From assembly GCF_013282725.1 (NCBI RefSeq), contig NZ_CP054043.1:4402001-4466000 (forward strand): DNA of 64,000 nt, read 5' to 3'. This document shows, in pieces, positions 1-10,809 of the stretch; positions within the stretch are counted from its first letter, which is position 1, and every line of letters starts with the position of its first letter. Below the pieces are notes generated by a model. The model was not told where the DNA came from. It made no database searches and saw only the letters and a list, made by a program, of their open reading frames with translations. Source of the DNA: Yersinia mollaretii ATCC 43969 (GTDB lineage: Bacteria > Pseudomonadota > Gammaproteobacteria > Enterobacterales > Enterobacteriaceae). Position numbers and translations under genes: made by a program.

Positions 1-124
1 CCCTTCATATTTCAAGTTGCAGGTGTGTTGGCGACACTCAAAAACCCGAATCACTGACTTGAGTCAGCTCAGCGGGATTTTCTCGCTTGCCGTCTTCCTG
101 CATCTCGAAATCTATTGGGTATAA
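1..124 (-). repeat. ERIC-type intergenic repeat
   Basis: Read on the minus strand, this stretch runs from TATACCCAATAGATTTCGAG, through the central inverted repeat (AGCTGACTCAAGTCAGTGATTCGGG), to a right end reading CACCTGCAACTTGAAATATG. That is the order of blocks in enterobacterial ERIC elements, in the version common in Yersinia. It lies directly upstream of mdtA and may run beyond the left window edge. Such elements fold into long hairpins when transcribed. Confidence 0.85.
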
Positions 125-185
125 ATTTTAATTGATTGCACCTGTGTGCAGATAACCAGAACACCAAAAGGAATTCTCCGCCATC

Positions 186-1517
186 ATGAAAGCTCAATCT
201 AAACGCACCTCCCGGTTATTGATATTATTGGGAATAGCGGTGGCGATTATTGTTGCTCTATTTGTCTGGCGTCACTTCAGTGCCACCCCTGAAAGTAGCG
301 CCGCAGGGGCGCAACCCACCGCCACCAGCGGGAGTAGCTCTGCCCGCTCCGGCGGTCGTCGAAATGCGACCATGCCCCCGGTGCAAGCCGCCACGGCCAC
401 CGAGCAAGCGGTGCCGCGCTATCTCACCGGGTTAGGCACGGTGGTGGCTGCCAATACCGTGACCGTGACCAGCCGTGTCGACGGTGAGTTAATGGCGATT
501 CACTTCACCGAAGGCCAGCAAGTCAAGGCGGGTGAGCTACTCGCAGAGATCGATCCGCGCCCTTACCAAGTGCAACTGACCCAAGCACAGGGCCAATTAG
601 CCAAAGATAAGGCCACACTCGACAATGCCCGCCGTGATCTCGCCCGCTATCAGAAACTGGTCAAAACTGGGGTAATTTCGCAGCAAGAGCTGGATACCCA
701 AGCTTCATTAGTGCGCCAGAGTGAAGGCAGTGTGAAAGCCGATCAAGGCGCTATCGACAGCGCTGAACTGCAACTGACCTACAGCCGCATTACCGCGCCC
801 ATCTCCGGAAAAGTGGGGCTGAAACAGGTGGATGTCGGCAATTACATCACCAGCGGCACCGCCACGCCGATTGTGGTGATCACCCAAACACATCCGGTGG
901 ATGTGCTCTTTACCCTGCCGGAAAGTGATATTCCCGCCATCATGCAAGCGCAGAAAACGGCGGCCAAAAACAGCACCACAGTGCCGGTTGAGGCGTGGGA
1001 TCGCACCAATAAGCAGCTATTGGCGCAGGGCTATCTGCTGAGCATTGATAACCAGATTGATACCACCACTGGGACCATCAAGCTGAAAGCGCGCTTCGCC
1101 AACGAAGATGACGTGCTGTTCCCCAACCAGTTTGTCAATGCTCGCATCAAGGTCGATCTGCTGCAAAATGCGGTGGTGGTCCCGACCGCTGCCGTGCAGA
1201 TGGGCAATGAAGGTAGCTTTGTCTGGACACTCAATGACGAGAATAAGGTCAGCAAGCATCTGGTCACCACCGGGATTCAGGACAGCAAACAGGTGGTGAT
1301 CAGCACGGGCCTGAATGCGGGTCAGCGCGTGGTGACTGATGGCATTGACCGCCTGACGGAGGGCTTGCAGGTGGAGGTGGTGACACCGCGATCCGCCGTC
1401 ACCGAGAAAGCCGATGCCGAAGCCGCGCCTGCCGCAGAACAAAAAGGCACGCGCACTGGCAGAAAATCGGCCTCTGATGGGCAGGCGAGTAAAACCACTA
1501 CGGCGGAGAGATCCTGA
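186..1517 (+). CDS. mdtA: MdtA, RND efflux periplasmic adaptor
   Basis: Membrane fusion protein of the MdtABC multidrug and bile-salt exporter, linking the inner-membrane pumps MdtB/MdtC to a TolC-type outer-membrane channel. The 443 residues begin with a basic N terminus and a single hydrophobic anchor (about residues 11-27). They continue with the lipoyl/hairpin domains typical of HlyD-type adaptors ([20 protein letters not shown] near residue 95) and the beta-barrel domain. The Ala/Lys-rich C-terminal tail is low complexity. The start is the first ATG after AAGGA. The stop overlaps the mdtB start by one base (TGATG), so the genes are probably translationally coupled. In E. coli the operon is induced by BaeR, whose gene lies downstream here. 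Confidence 0.96.
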   Translation: MKAQSKRTSRLLILLGIAVAIIVALFVWRHFSATPESSAAGAQPTATSGSSSARSGGRRNATMPPVQAATATEQAVPRYLTGLGTVVAANTVTVTSRVDGELMAIHFTEGQQVKAGELLAEIDPRPYQVQLTQAQGQLAKDKATLDNARRDLARYQKLVKTGVISQQELDTQASLVRQSEGSVKADQGAIDSAELQLTYSRITAPISGKVGLKQVDVGNYITSGTATPIVVITQTHPVDVLFTLPESDIPAIMQAQKTAAKNSTTVPVEAWDRTNKQLLAQGYLLSIDNQIDTTTGTIKLKARFANEDDVLFPNQFVNARIKVDLLQNAVVVPTAAVQMGNEGSFVWTLNDENKVSKHLVTTGIQDSKQVVISTGLNAGQRVVTDGIDRLTEGLQVEVVTPRSAVTEKADAEAAPAAEQKGTRTGRKSASDGQASKTTTAERS

Positions 1518-4500
1518 TGCAAGTGATGCCTCCAACACCCGGTGGTGGCCCCTCACGGCTGTTTATTCTGCGCCCCGTCGCCACCACACTCTTTATGGTG
1601 GCTATTTTGTTGGCGGGGATTATCGGCTACCGCGCCCTGCCCGTCTCGGCTCTGCCGGAGGTGGACTACCCGACTATTCAGGTAGTGACACTCTACCCCG
1701 GTGCTAGCCCGGATGTGGTGACCTCCTCTATTACCGCCCCACTGGAGCGCCAGTTCGGCCAGATGTCCGGCCTGAAACAGATGGCGTCGCAAAGCTCCGG
1801 GGGCGCGTCGGTGATCACCCTGCAATTCCAGCTCACCTTGCCGCTGGATGTGGCGGAGCAAGAGGTGCAGGCGGCGATTAACTCCGCCACCAATTTGCTG
1901 CCCAGTGATCTGCCCTATCCGCCGATTTACAGCAAAGTGAATCCGGCGGATCCGCCGATTCTGACACTGGCGGTCACCTCCACCGCCATCCCGATGACCC
2001 AAGTGGAAGATATGGTGGAGACGCGCATTGCGCAGAAAATCTCCCAAGTCACGGGTGTCGGTCTGGTCACCATTTCGGGCGGCCAGCGCCCCGCCGTGCG
2101 CGTCAAGCTGAATGCCCCTGCTGTTGCCGCCTTGGGGCTGGACAGCGAAACCATTCGCACCGCCATCAGCAATGCGAATGTCAACTCCGCCAAAGGGAGT
2201 CTGGATGGGCCAACCCGCTCAGTCACTTTGTCGGCTAATGACCAGATGAAATCCGCCGAGGATTACCGTGATCTGATTGTGGCTTACCAAAATGGCGCAC
2301 CGATCCGCTTGCAGGATGTCGCCACCATTGAGCAGGGCGCAGAGAATAATAAGCTGGCGGCGTGGGCCAATACCCAGCAGGCGATTGTGCTGAATATCCA
2401 GCGCCAGCCGGGGGTTAACGTGATCGCCACTGCCGACAGTATCCGCGAGATGCTGCCGGAGCTGATCAAAAGCTTGCCCAAGTCGGTGGATGTCAAAATC
2501 CTGACCGACCGCACCACCACCATTCGCGCCTCCGTCAGTGACGTGCAGTTTGAGCTGCTGCTGTCGATTGCCTTGGTGGTGATGGTGATCTACCTATTCC
2601 TGCGCAATGCTGCCGCCACCGTGATCCCCAGTATCGCGGTGCCACTGTCACTGATCGGCACCTTTGCGGCGATGTATTTCCTCGGTTTTTCCATCAATAA
2701 CCTGACCTTGATGGCCCTGACCATCGCCACCGGTTTTGTGGTCGATGACGCCATTGTGGTGATTGAAAATATCTCCCGCTATATCGAGAAAGGCGAGAAA
2801 CCGCTGGATGCGGCGCTAAAAGGGGCGGGTGAGATTGGCTTTACCATTATCTCACTGACATTCTCATTGATTGCGGTGTTGATCCCGCTGCTGTTTATGG
2901 GCGATATCGTCGGCCGCCTGTTCCGCGAGTTTGCCGTCACACTGGCGGTGGCAATCCTGATCTCCGCGGTGGTCTCCCTGACACTCACCCCGATGATGTG
3001 TGCGCGGATGCTCAGTTATGAGTCACTACGTAAGCAGAACCGCCTCTCGCGCGCCAGTGAGAAGTTCTTCGACTGGGTGATCGCCCACTATGCCGTGGCG
3101 CTGAAAAAAGTGCTTCAGCATCAGTGGATCACCTTGGGTGTGGCGGTGAGCACACTGGTACTGACGGTGCTGCTTTACCTGCTGATGCCCAAAGGCTTCT
3201 TCCCGTTGCAGGATAACGGGCTGATTCAGGGCACACTGGAAGCGCCGCAATCTGTTTCGTTCAGCAATATGGCCGAGCGCCAGCAGCAAGTGGCCGCCAT
3301 CATCCTCAAAGATCCGGCGGTCGAGAGCCTCACTTCCTTTGTCGGCGTCGATGGCACCAATGCCACCCTCAACAATGGCCGATTGCAGATTAACCTTAAG
3401 CCGCTGGATGAACGCGCCGATCGCATCCCGCAGGTGATTACCCGCTTGCAGCAGAGTGTCGCCAGCATTCCGGGCGTTAAACTCTATTTGCAGCCGGTAC
3501 AAGATTTAACCATCGACACCCAATTGAGCCGCACACAGTATCAATTCACCCTGCAAGCGACCTCGCTGGAGGAGCTGAGCACTTGGGTGCCGAAGCTGAT
3601 TAGCGAGTTGCAGCAGCAAGCGCCCTTCCAGGATGTGACCAGCGACTGGCAGGATCAGGGCTTAGTCGCCTTTGTGAATGTCGACCGCGACAGCGCCAGC
3701 CGTCTGGGGATCACCATGGCGGCCATCGACAGTGCGCTGTATAACGCCTTTGGTCAGCGGCTGATCTCCACCATTTATACCCAAGCCAATCAGTATCGGG
3801 TGGTGCTGGAGCATGATGTGCAAGCCGCGCCGGGGCTGGCGGCCTTCAATGATATCCGCCTGACGGGTAGCGACGGCAAAGGGGTGCCGCTGAGCAGTAT
3901 TGCCACCATTGAAGAGCGCTTCGGGCCACTGTCGATCAACCACTTGAATCAGTTCCCGTCCGCCACCATCTCATTCAATCTGGCGCAGGGCTACTCCCTC
4001 GGCGAGGCAGTAGAAGCGGTGACGCAAGCGGAGCAGGCGATTCAACTGCCCGCCGATATCACTACCCGTTTCCAAGGTTCGACACTGGCGTTTCAGGCCG
4101 CCCTCGGCAGCACATTGTGGCTGATTATCGCCGCCATTGTGGCGATGTATATTGTGCTCGGTGTGTTGTATGAGAGCTTTATTCATCCGGTGACTATTTT
4201 GTCCACCTTGCCGACCGCCGGGGTCGGGGCGCTGCTGGCGCTGATGTTGACCGGGCATGAGCTGGATGTGATCGCCATCATCGGGATTATCCTGCTGATC
4301 GGCATCGTGAAGAAGAATGCGATCATGATGATTGACTTCGCACTGGCCGCCGAGCGGGATCAGGGCATGAGCCCTTATGACGCTATCTATCAGGCCTGCT
4401 TGCTGCGTTTCCGCCCGATTCTCATGACCACACTGGCCGCGCTATTCGGTGCCTTGCCCTTGATGCTCAGCACCGGAGCTGGAGCCGAACTGCGCCAGCC

Positions 4501-4660
4501 GCTGGGGGTCTGCATGGTCGGCGGGTTGATCGTCAGCCAAATATTGACCCTGTTTACCACGCCAGTGATCTATCTGCTGTTCGATAAACTGGCGCGGAAT
4601 ACGCATCACCACGAGGATATAGATTCACCTGAATTAGCGAATGGACGGGAACAACCGTGA
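1517..4660 (+). CDS. mdtB: MdtB, RND efflux transporter subunit
   Basis: Inner-membrane proton-driven pump of 1,047 residues. It combines with MdtC into a mixed trimer. The RND layout is clear: an N-terminal transmembrane helix starting [12 protein letters not shown], a large periplasmic loop, a central helix bundle with the proton-relay motif [14 protein letters not shown] (paired Asp near residue 408), a second periplasmic loop, and the conserved [10 protein letters not shown] helix near residue 930. It overlaps mdtC by four bases (GTGA). About half the residues appear to match MdtC, as expected for the paralogous pair. Confidence 0.96.
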   Translation: MQVMPPTPGGGPSRLFILRPVATTLFMVAILLAGIIGYRALPVSALPEVDYPTIQVVTLYPGASPDVVTSSITAPLERQFGQMSGLKQMASQSSGGASVITLQFQLTLPLDVAEQEVQAAINSATNLLPSDLPYPPIYSKVNPADPPILTLAVTSTAIPMTQVEDMVETRIAQKISQVTGVGLVTISGGQRPAVRVKLNAPAVAALGLDSETIRTAISNANVNSAKGSLDGPTRSVTLSANDQMKSAEDYRDLIVAYQNGAPIRLQDVATIEQGAENNKLAAWANTQQAIVLNIQRQPGVNVIATADSIREMLPELIKSLPKSVDVKILTDRTTTIRASVSDVQFELLLSIALVVMVIYLFLRNAAATVIPSIAVPLSLIGTFAAMYFLGFSINNLTLMALTIATGFVVDDAIVVIENISRYIEKGEKPLDAALKGAGEIGFTIISLTFSLIAVLIPLLFMGDIVGRLFREFAVTLAVAILISAVVSLTLTPMMCARMLSYESLRKQNRLSRASEKFFDWVIAHYAVALKKVLQHQWITLGVAVSTLVLTVLLYLLMPKGFFPLQDNGLIQGTLEAPQSVSFSNMAERQQQVAAIILKDPAVESLTSFVGVDGTNATLNNGRLQINLKPLDERADRIPQVITRLQQSVASIPGVKLYLQPVQDLTIDTQLSRTQYQFTLQATSLEELSTWVPKLISELQQQAPFQDVTSDWQDQGLVAFVNVDRDSASRLGITMAAIDSALYNAFGQRLISTIYTQANQYRVVLEHDVQAAPGLAAFNDIRLTGSDGKGVPLSSIATIEERFGPLSINHLNQFPSATISFNLAQGYSLGEAVEAVTQAEQAIQLPADITTRFQGSTLAFQAALGSTLWLIIAAIVAMYIVLGVLYESFIHPVTILSTLPTAGVGALLALMLTGHELDVIAIIGIILLIGIVKKNAIMMIDFALAAERDQGMSPYDAIYQACLLRFRPILMTTLAALFGALPLMLSTGAGAELRQPLGVCMVGGLIVSQILTLFTTPVIYLLFDKLARNTHHHEDIDSPELANGREQP

Positions 4661-7600
4661 AATTCTTTGCTCTGTTCATCCAGCGCCCGGTGGCGACCAC
4701 CCTGCTGACACTGGCGATCACCCTCAGCGGCATTATCGGCTTTAGTTTATTGCCGGTCTCCCCGCTGCCACAGGTCGATTACCCAGTGATTGCGGTCAGT
4801 GCCTCCATGCCCGGTGCCGATCCGGAAACCATGGCCTCTTCTATCGCCACGCCACTGGAGCGCGCCTTGGGGCGCATTGCGGGGGTCAATGAGATGACCT
4901 CGACCAGTTCATTGGGCAGCACGCGGATCATTCTGCAATTTGATCTCAACCGCGATATCAATGGCGCGGCCCGTGATGTGCAGGCGGCGCTGAATGCCGC
5001 GCAGAGCCTGCTACCGACCGGAATGCCGAACCGCCCGACCTACCGCAAGATGAATCCGTCGGATGCGCCGATCATGATTATGACGCTGACCTCGGACACC
5101 TTCACTCAGGGCCAGCTCTATGATTTCGCCTCCACCAAACTGGCGCAGAAAATCGCCCAAACCGAGGGCGTCAGTGATGTGAGTGTCGGCGGTAGCTCCT
5201 TGCCTGCGGTGCGGGTGGAGCTAAACCCCAGCGCCCTATTTAATCAGGGCGTGTCACTTGATGCGGTGCGGCAAGCCATCAGTGCCGCCAACGTCCGCCG
5301 CCCACAAGGCTCCGTCGATAGCCCTGAGCAGCACTGGCAAGTACAGGCCAATGATGAGATCAAAACCGCCGAGGGTTATCGCCCGCTGATTGTTCACTAC
5401 AACAATGGGTCGCCGGTGCGCTTGCAGGATGTCGCCAATGTGGTCGACTCAGTTCAGGATGTGCGCAACGCCGGGATGTCCGACGGCAAATCGGCGGTGC
5501 TACTGGTGATCAGCCGCGAGCCGGGGGCCAATATTATCGCCACGGTAGACCGCATTCGGGCGGAGCTCCCCGCCCTGCGGGCCTCAATCCCGGCCTCGAT
5601 TGAATTAAACATTGCCCAAGATCGCTCCCCGACTATCCGCGCCTCACTGGAAGAGGTGGAGCGCTCACTGCTCATCGCCGTGGCGCTGGTGATTCTGGTG
5701 GTGTTCCTGTTCCTGCGCTCCGGCCGCGCCACCCTGATCCCTGCCGTGGCGGTGCCCGTCTCACTGATCGGCACCTTTACCGCCATGTATCTGTGCGGTT
5801 TTAGCCTCAATAATCTGTCACTGATGGCGCTGACCATCGCCACTGGTTTTGTAGTCGATGATGCCATTGTGGTGCTGGAGAATATCTCCCGCCATCTGGA
5901 GGCGGGGGTGAAACCGATGGTGGCCGCCCTGCGCGGGGTGCGCGAAGTCGGGTTTACCGTGCTGTCGATGAGTATCTCGCTGGTGGCGGTGTTTATCCCG
6001 CTACTGCTAATGGAGGGGCTGCCGGGCCGATTGTTCCGCGAGTTCGCCATTACGCTGTCGGTCTCCATCGGCATATCACTGGTCATCTCCCTGACCCTGA
6101 CGCCGATGATGTGTGCGCACTTACTGCGCGCGCGGCCAGCGGGTCAGCCGCAACCTATTCGCGGCTTTGGTAAAGTGCTGCTCGCCATTCAGCAAGGTTA
6201 TGGTCGCTCACTCAATTGGGTGTTGGGCCATACACGCTGGGTGATGGTTGTGCTGCTCTCCACTATCGCGCTGAATGTTTGGCTCTATATCAGTATCCCG
6301 AAAACCTTCTTCCCTGAGCAGGATACTGGCCGCATGATGGGCTTTATCCAAGCCGACCAGAGCATCTCTTTTCAGGCGATGCAGCAAAAACTGAAAGATT
6401 TTATGAAGATCATCAATGATGATCCGGCGGTCGATAATGTGACCGGATTTACGGGCGGCTCGCGCACCAACAGTGGCTCGATGTTTATTTCGCTCAAGCC
6501 GCTGAGTGAGCGCAGCGAAAGCGCCCAGCAAATTATCACCCGCCTGCGAGCCAAGTTAGCCAAAGAACCGGGTGCCAGCCTGTTTCTCTCTCCGGTACAA
6601 GATATCCGCGTCGGCGGCCGTCAGGCCAATGCCAGCTACCAATTTACTCTGCTGGCCGACGATCTGACCGCGCTGCGCGAGTGGGAGCCGAAGGTGCGAG
6701 CGGCACTGGCGAAGCTACCGGAGCTGGCGGATGTTAACTCCGACCAGCAAGACAAAGGTTCCGAAATTGCGCTCACTTATGATCGCGAAACCATGGCTCG
6801 GCTGGGGATTGATGTCGCCGATGCCAATGCCCTGCTGAACAACGCCTTTGGTCAGCGGCAGATCTCCACCATTTATCAGCCGTTGAACCAATACAAGGTG
6901 GTGATGGAAGTCGCGCCGCAATACACGCAGGATGTGAGTTCGCTGGACAAAATGTTCGTCATTAATAGCAACGGCCAATCTATCCCGCTCTCCTATTTCG
7001 CCAAGTGGCGACCCGCTAATGCGCCGCTGGCGGTCAACCATCAGGGGTTATCTGCCGCGTCCACCATCTCGTTTAACTTACCCGATGGCGGCAGTTTATC
7101 TGAAGCGACCGCCGCCGTTGAGCGGGCGATGACCGAGCTGGGCGTGCCTTCTACCGTGCGCGGGTCATTTAGCGGGACAGCACAGGTGTTCCAAGAGACG
7201 CTGAGATCTCAGCTTTGGCTGATTATGGCGGCCATCGCCACGGTCTATATCGTGCTCGGGATTCTGTATGAGAGCTATGTGCATCCGCTGACCATTCTCT
7301 CCACACTGCCCTCTGCGGGCGTGGGCGCGCTGTTGGCACTGGAACTGTTCGATGCGCCCTTTAGTCTTATCGCCCTGATTGGCATTATGCTGTTGATTGG
7401 TATCGTGAAAAAGAACGCCATCATGATGGTGGACTTTGCCCTTGAAGCGCAGCGCAATGGCAATCTCAGCGCCCGTGATGCCATTTTCCAAGCCAGTTTA
7501 CTGCGTTTCAGACCGATTTTGATGACCACACTGGCGGCCTTGTTCGGCGCACTGCCACTGGTGCTGGGCAGTGGCGATGGGGCGGAGTTGCGCCAGCCGC

Positions 7601-7731
7601 TGGGGATTACCATTGTCGGCGGGTTGGTGGTGAGCCAGTTGCTCACCCTCTACACCACGCCAGTGGTTTACCTCTACTTTGACCGCCTGCGCAGCCGCTT
7701 TAACAAACAGCCGCTGATGAAACTGGAGTAG
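4657..7731 (+). CDS. mdtC: MdtC, RND efflux transporter subunit
   Basis: Second RND subunit of MdtABC, 1,024 residues, starting at GTG inside the mdtB stop. It has the same architecture as MdtB: the opening [15 protein letters not shown], the proton-relay motif [14 protein letters not shown], and [15 protein letters not shown] near the C terminus. In E. coli MdtC is the drug-translocating partner in an MdtB2C trimer. It ends at TAG 7729-7731 and is followed after only 81 bp by baeS. The MFS gene mdtD, which occupies that place in E. coli, is missing. Confidence 0.96.
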   Translation: MKFFALFIQRPVATTLLTLAITLSGIIGFSLLPVSPLPQVDYPVIAVSASMPGADPETMASSIATPLERALGRIAGVNEMTSTSSLGSTRIILQFDLNRDINGAARDVQAALNAAQSLLPTGMPNRPTYRKMNPSDAPIMIMTLTSDTFTQGQLYDFASTKLAQKIAQTEGVSDVSVGGSSLPAVRVELNPSALFNQGVSLDAVRQAISAANVRRPQGSVDSPEQHWQVQANDEIKTAEGYRPLIVHYNNGSPVRLQDVANVVDSVQDVRNAGMSDGKSAVLLVISREPGANIIATVDRIRAELPALRASIPASIELNIAQDRSPTIRASLEEVERSLLIAVALVILVVFLFLRSGRATLIPAVAVPVSLIGTFTAMYLCGFSLNNLSLMALTIATGFVVDDAIVVLENISRHLEAGVKPMVAALRGVREVGFTVLSMSISLVAVFIPLLLMEGLPGRLFREFAITLSVSIGISLVISLTLTPMMCAHLLRARPAGQPQPIRGFGKVLLAIQQGYGRSLNWVLGHTRWVMVVLLSTIALNVWLYISIPKTFFPEQDTGRMMGFIQADQSISFQAMQQKLKDFMKIINDDPAVDNVTGFTGGSRTNSGSMFISLKPLSERSESAQQIITRLRAKLAKEPGASLFLSPVQDIRVGGRQANASYQFTLLADDLTALREWEPKVRAALAKLPELADVNSDQQDKGSEIALTYDRETMARLGIDVADANALLNNAFGQRQISTIYQPLNQYKVVMEVAPQYTQDVSSLDKMFVINSNGQSIPLSYFAKWRPANAPLAVNHQGLSAASTISFNLPDGGSLSEATAAVERAMTELGVPSTVRGSFSGTAQVFQETLRSQLWLIMAAIATVYIVLGILYESYVHPLTILSTLPSAGVGALLALELFDAPFSLIALIGIMLLIGIVKKNAIMMVDFALEAQRNGNLSARDAIFQASLLRFRPILMTTLAALFGALPLVLGSGDGAELRQPLGITIVGGLVVSQLLTLYTTPVVYLYFDRLRSRFNKQPLMKLE

Positions 7732-7812
7732 CAGCTATGGCCTACCCCATCGATTTCAAGCGGCGTGCCCTGACCCCGCAACATTAGTAGACCGACAGAG
7801 ACAGGTGAAAAA

Positions 7813-9189
7813 ATGAGGATCGGCATTACCGGAAAACTGTTTATGGCCATATTTGCCACCTGCATGTTAGTGCTGATCACCATGCATTGGGGGGTGAGGG
7901 CCAGCTTCGAGCGCGGTTTTATCGATTATATCAAGCAGAGTAATGAGCAGCGGATCACTATGTTGGGTGATGCACTGGAGGAGCAATACCAGCACTACGG
8001 TAACTGGGATTTCTTGCGCAATAATGATCAGCTAATTTATCAGATCATGAAATCGTTCGAGCAGAGTGGTGATAACAGCCGGGGTATGCCCCCCCATGGC
8101 TGGCGTGCCCAGTTTTGGGTGGTTGACAGCCAAAACAATCTGTTGGCCGGACGCACTGATCGGGTGCCCAAAGAGGCTAGCCGTCAGGCGATAACCGTCA
8201 ATAATCAGGTGGTGGGATGGGTGATGTCAACGCCGCCGGAGAAACTGACCCGCAATGCCGATATCAACTTTGATCTGCAACAGCGCCGCACCAGTTGGAT
8301 GATTGTGGGCCTATCGACCCTACTGGCCGCGGCCGTGACTTGGGTTTTATCGCGCGGCATGTTGGCCCCGGTGAAACGATTGGTCGAGGGGACTCATCGG
8401 CTGGCTGCCGGGGATTTCAGTACCCGCGTCACCGTCAGCAGCCGTGATGAATTGGGCCGTCTGGCGCAGGATTTTAACCAGCTCGCCAGTTCGCTGGAGA
8501 AAAATGAGCAGATGCGGCGCGACTTCATGGCCGATGTCTCCCATGAGCTACGCACCCCACTGGCAGTATTGCGTGGTGAACTGGAAGCCCTGCAAGATGG
8601 CGTGCGCCAGCCGACACCGGAGTCGTTGATGTCACTACAAGCTGAGGTCGGCATACTCACCAAACTGGTCAATGACCTGCATCAGTTGTCACTTTCGGAT
8701 CACGGCGCACTGGCCTACCGCAAAACTCAGTTGGATGCCGTGCGGCTGTTACAAATCGCTATTGCCAGCTTTCATGGCCGCTTCCAGAGCAAAAATATTA
8801 CCGTCACAGCCCGCCTGCCGGAACAGGCAGTGATCTTTGGTGACCCTGACCGCTTGAATCAACTGTTCCACAATTTGCTGGAGAACAGTTTGCGTTACAC
8901 TAATGAGGGCGGGCGGTTAGAGATCAATGCACAACTTGATGACGAGACCTTGACACTGCACTGGCAGGACAGCAAACCGGGTCTGAGTGACGAACAATTG
9001 CAGCGTATTTTTGAGCGTTTTTATCGCACCGAAAGCTCGCGTAACCGTGCCAGTGGCGGCTCGGGGTTGGGCTTAGCCATTTGCCACAATATTGTCGAGG
9101 CCCACGGGGGCAAAATCAGCGCGACACATTCACCTTTAGGGGGGTTGCGGATTACGGTACTCTTTCCCCTATTCCACTCCATAGGGTAA
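7813..9189 (+). CDS. baeS: BaeS, envelope-stress sensor kinase
   Basis: Inner-membrane histidine kinase of 458 residues that senses envelope damage and toxic compounds and phosphorylates BaeR. The opening RIGITGKLFMAIFATCM is the first membrane helix. A periplasmic sensor follows to about residue 155, then a second helix (about 160-178), a HAMP linker, a HisKA domain with phospho-acceptor His244 in DVSHELRTPL, and an ATPase domain with N box (LFHNLLENSLRYT) and G2 box (GGSGLGLAI). The start ATG follows AGGTGAAAAA. The stop abuts the baeR start region, so the pair is co-translated. Confidence 0.96.
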   Translation: MRIGITGKLFMAIFATCMLVLITMHWGVRASFERGFIDYIKQSNEQRITMLGDALEEQYQHYGNWDFLRNNDQLIYQIMKSFEQSGDNSRGMPPHGWRAQFWVVDSQNNLLAGRTDRVPKEASRQAITVNNQVVGWVMSTPPEKLTRNADINFDLQQRRTSWMIVGLSTLLAAAVTWVLSRGMLAPVKRLVEGTHRLAAGDFSTRVTVSSRDELGRLAQDFNQLASSLEKNEQMRRDFMADVSHELRTPLAVLRGELEALQDGVRQPTPESLMSLQAEVGILTKLVNDLHQLSLSDHGALAYRKTQLDAVRLLQIAIASFHGRFQSKNITVTARLPEQAVIFGDPDRLNQLFHNLLENSLRYTNEGGRLEINAQLDDETLTLHWQDSKPGLSDEQLQRIFERFYRTESSRNRASGGSGLGLAICHNIVEAHGGKISATHSPLGGLRITVLFPLFHSIG

Positions 9190-9192
9190 TTG

Positions 9193-9918
9193 ATGGTCAT
9201 GCACGAGCCACTTCAGTCTGCCAGCCAGTCTGGCACCGTATTGATTGTTGAAGATGAACCTAAACTCGGCCAGTTACTGGTCGATTATCTACAAGCTGCG
9301 GGTTACCGCACCCAATGGATCACCAACGGCGTGGAGGTTGTGGCCGCTGTGCGCCAAGCCCCTCCGGCGATTATTTTGTTGGATCTCATGTTGCCGGGCA
9401 GTGATGGCATCACCATTTGCCGCGAAATCCGCCGCTTCTCCGATGTTCCCATCATGATGGTCACGGCCAAAACCGAGGAGATTGACCGCTTACTGGGGCT
9501 GGAGATCGGGGCCGATGACTACATCTGCAAACCCTACAGCCCACGGGAAGTAGTGGCGCGAGTCAAAACCATTCTGCGCCGCTGCCATCAACAGCGCGAA
9601 CAGCCGAGCGAAAGTGCGCCGCTGCTGATTGATGAGTCCCGCTTTCAAGCCAGCTATCAGGGGCACTTACTGGAGTTGACCCCTGCCGAGTTTCGTCTGC
9701 TAAAGATATTGGCGACCCAGCCGGGCCATGTGTTTAGCCGTGAACAACTGCTCAATAATCTCTATGACGACTATCGTGTGGTGACTGATCGCACTATCGA
9801 CAGCCATATTAAAAATCTGCGGCGCAAGCTGGAGTCACTCGATGGCGAGAAGCCTTTTATCCGCGCAGTGTATGGGATGGGGTATCGCTGGGAAGCAGAG
9901 ATCTGTCGTTTACTGTGA
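9193..9918 (+). CDS. baeR: BaeR, OmpR-family response regulator
   Basis: DNA-binding regulator paired with BaeS that activates mdtABC, acrD and spy in E. coli. The receiver domain has the acidic pair in IVEDEP, phospho-acceptor Asp64 in ILLDLMLPG and the conserved Lys in CKPYSPRE. The winged helix includes [12 protein letters not shown] and [20 protein letters not shown] at 9190, this ATG at 9193 and another ATG at 9199 are all in frame. The ATG at 9193 is preferred because it gives nearly the E. coli length (241 versus 240) and starts 3 bp after the baeS stop. Confidence 0.94.
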   Translation: MVMHEPLQSASQSGTVLIVEDEPKLGQLLVDYLQAAGYRTQWITNGVEVVAAVRQAPPAIILLDLMLPGSDGITICREIRRFSDVPIMMVTAKTEEIDRLLGLEIGADDYICKPYSPREVVARVKTILRRCHQQREQPSESAPLLIDESRFQASYQGHLLELTPAEFRLLKILATQPGHVFSREQLLNNLYDDYRVVTDRTIDSHIKNLRRKLESLDGEKPFIRAVYGMGYRWEAEICRLL

Positions 9919-10027
9919 TTTCAGGGTGATCAAAGACGCATTATGTTGGTAATGCAGGGAGCATTGGCCTCACTTTCGGTCAAGGTTGACTACACTGATT
10001 ACAGTCACAACCAACAGGAGAAACACT

Positions 10028-10366
10028 ATGGCCACGGGTCACTATGAGATTAAAAAGGCAAAGAATGGGCAGTACCATTTCAATCTGAAAGCCAGCAATG
10101 GTGAAATTATTCTCTCCAGTGAGATGTATGCCAGTAAAGCCTCCGCAGAGAACGGCATCGCATCAGTACAAAGTAACTCCCCACTGGAGAGCCAGTACGA
10201 GGTTAAGCATAACGCCAAAAACGAGCCTTATTTCGTTTTAAAAGCGAAAAATCATCAAGTTATTGGGGTCAGTGAAGCCTACAGTTCTGAAACTGCCGCC
10301 AAAAATGGTATTACCTCCGTGATGAAAAATGGCCCCACCCCCACAATTAAAGATTTGACGCAGTAA
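10028..10366 (+). CDS. yegP: YegP, UPF0339/DUF1508 protein
   Basis: Small soluble protein of 112 residues made of two tandem DUF1508 repeats: GHYEIKKAKNGQYHFNLKASNG near the N terminus and SQYEVKHNAKNEPYFVLKAKN in the second half. Each is followed by an 'A-S/E-x-A-NGI-SV' segment. The fold is known from structural genomics; the function is not established. The start follows AACAGGAGAAACACT, a good ribosome site. A longer in-frame start at 9986 lacks this and is rejected. In E. coli yegP directly precedes yegQ; here the hip pair separates them. Confidence 0.92.
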   Translation: MATGHYEIKKAKNGQYHFNLKASNGEIILSSEMYASKASAENGIASVQSNSPLESQYEVKHNAKNEPYFVLKAKNHQVIGVSEAYSSETAAKNGITSVMKNGPTPTIKDLTQ

Positions 10367-10440
10367 TTTTTATGACTTGATAGCACTTTTTTTACCTGTG
10401 TTTCCTACCCAATCTGTTACTTAACAGTTTGACCTCATAA

Positions 10441-10468
10441 AAATGCGCGGGAGAGTTACCGCGCATTT
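10441..10468. terminator. Bidirectional terminator between yegP and hipB
   Basis: A perfect 10-bp inverted repeat, AAATGCGCGG (10441-10450) and CCGCGCATTT (10459-10468), with an 8-nt loop. A T run follows on the minus strand (GCATTTTTATG), and the plus side has a weaker ATTTCATTTT. It can end both convergent transcripts. Its right arm touches the hipB stop codon. Confidence 0.85.
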
Positions 10469-10809
10469 CATTTTAGACGTTCATCCTCCTGCAAGGTTGT
10501 TTCCCCCTCTTTTTCCAGCATTTTTCTCAAAACTTGCTGATTACGCGGCAACAGTCCTATTTTCAAACCGAAAGGCCGAAAAACACGGCCAAGAACAGAT
10601 AACGTCTGGCTCCCTTTGTCTGTCTCAATATCAGATAAAGTGCGTCGGCTAATCTTAACCAAAGATGAAAACTCGTCCTGAGTCATATTCAACATCTCTT
10701 TCCTCAACTGGCGCAATAACTCACCCGTTGAAATTTGCTCACTGAAAAACTGGCTCAGCAGTTTCAGTAACAGAGCTTCGCGTTCCAAAGGAGAAAGTTT
10801 TACTTTCAT
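10468..10809 (-). CDS. hipB: HipB-like XRE antitoxin
   Basis: Helix-turn-helix protein of 113 residues. The XRE/Cro domain spans roughly residues 40-90 (LNMTQDEFSSLVKISRRTLS, then DIETDKGSQTLSVLGRVFRP), with a charged N-terminal extension and a C-terminal tail. It is expected to bind its own operators and to neutralise the HipA kinase encoded just upstream. The start at 10809 overlaps the hipA stop as ATGA. An in-frame ATG at 10821 is possible but loses that classic overlap. The order is reversed relative to E. coli hipBA, where the antitoxin gene comes first. Confidence 0.82.
   Translation of the reverse strand: MKVKLSPLEREALLLKLLSQFFSEQISTGELLRQLRKEMLNMTQDEFSSLVKISRRTLSDIETDKGSQTLSVLGRVFRPFGLKIGLLPRNQQVLRKMLEKEGETTLQEDERLK

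Noticed and set aside
7737..7787. 16-codon reading frame between mdtC and baeS
   Set aside because: No ribosome site of note, no similarity to MdtD or other known protein; too short to support.
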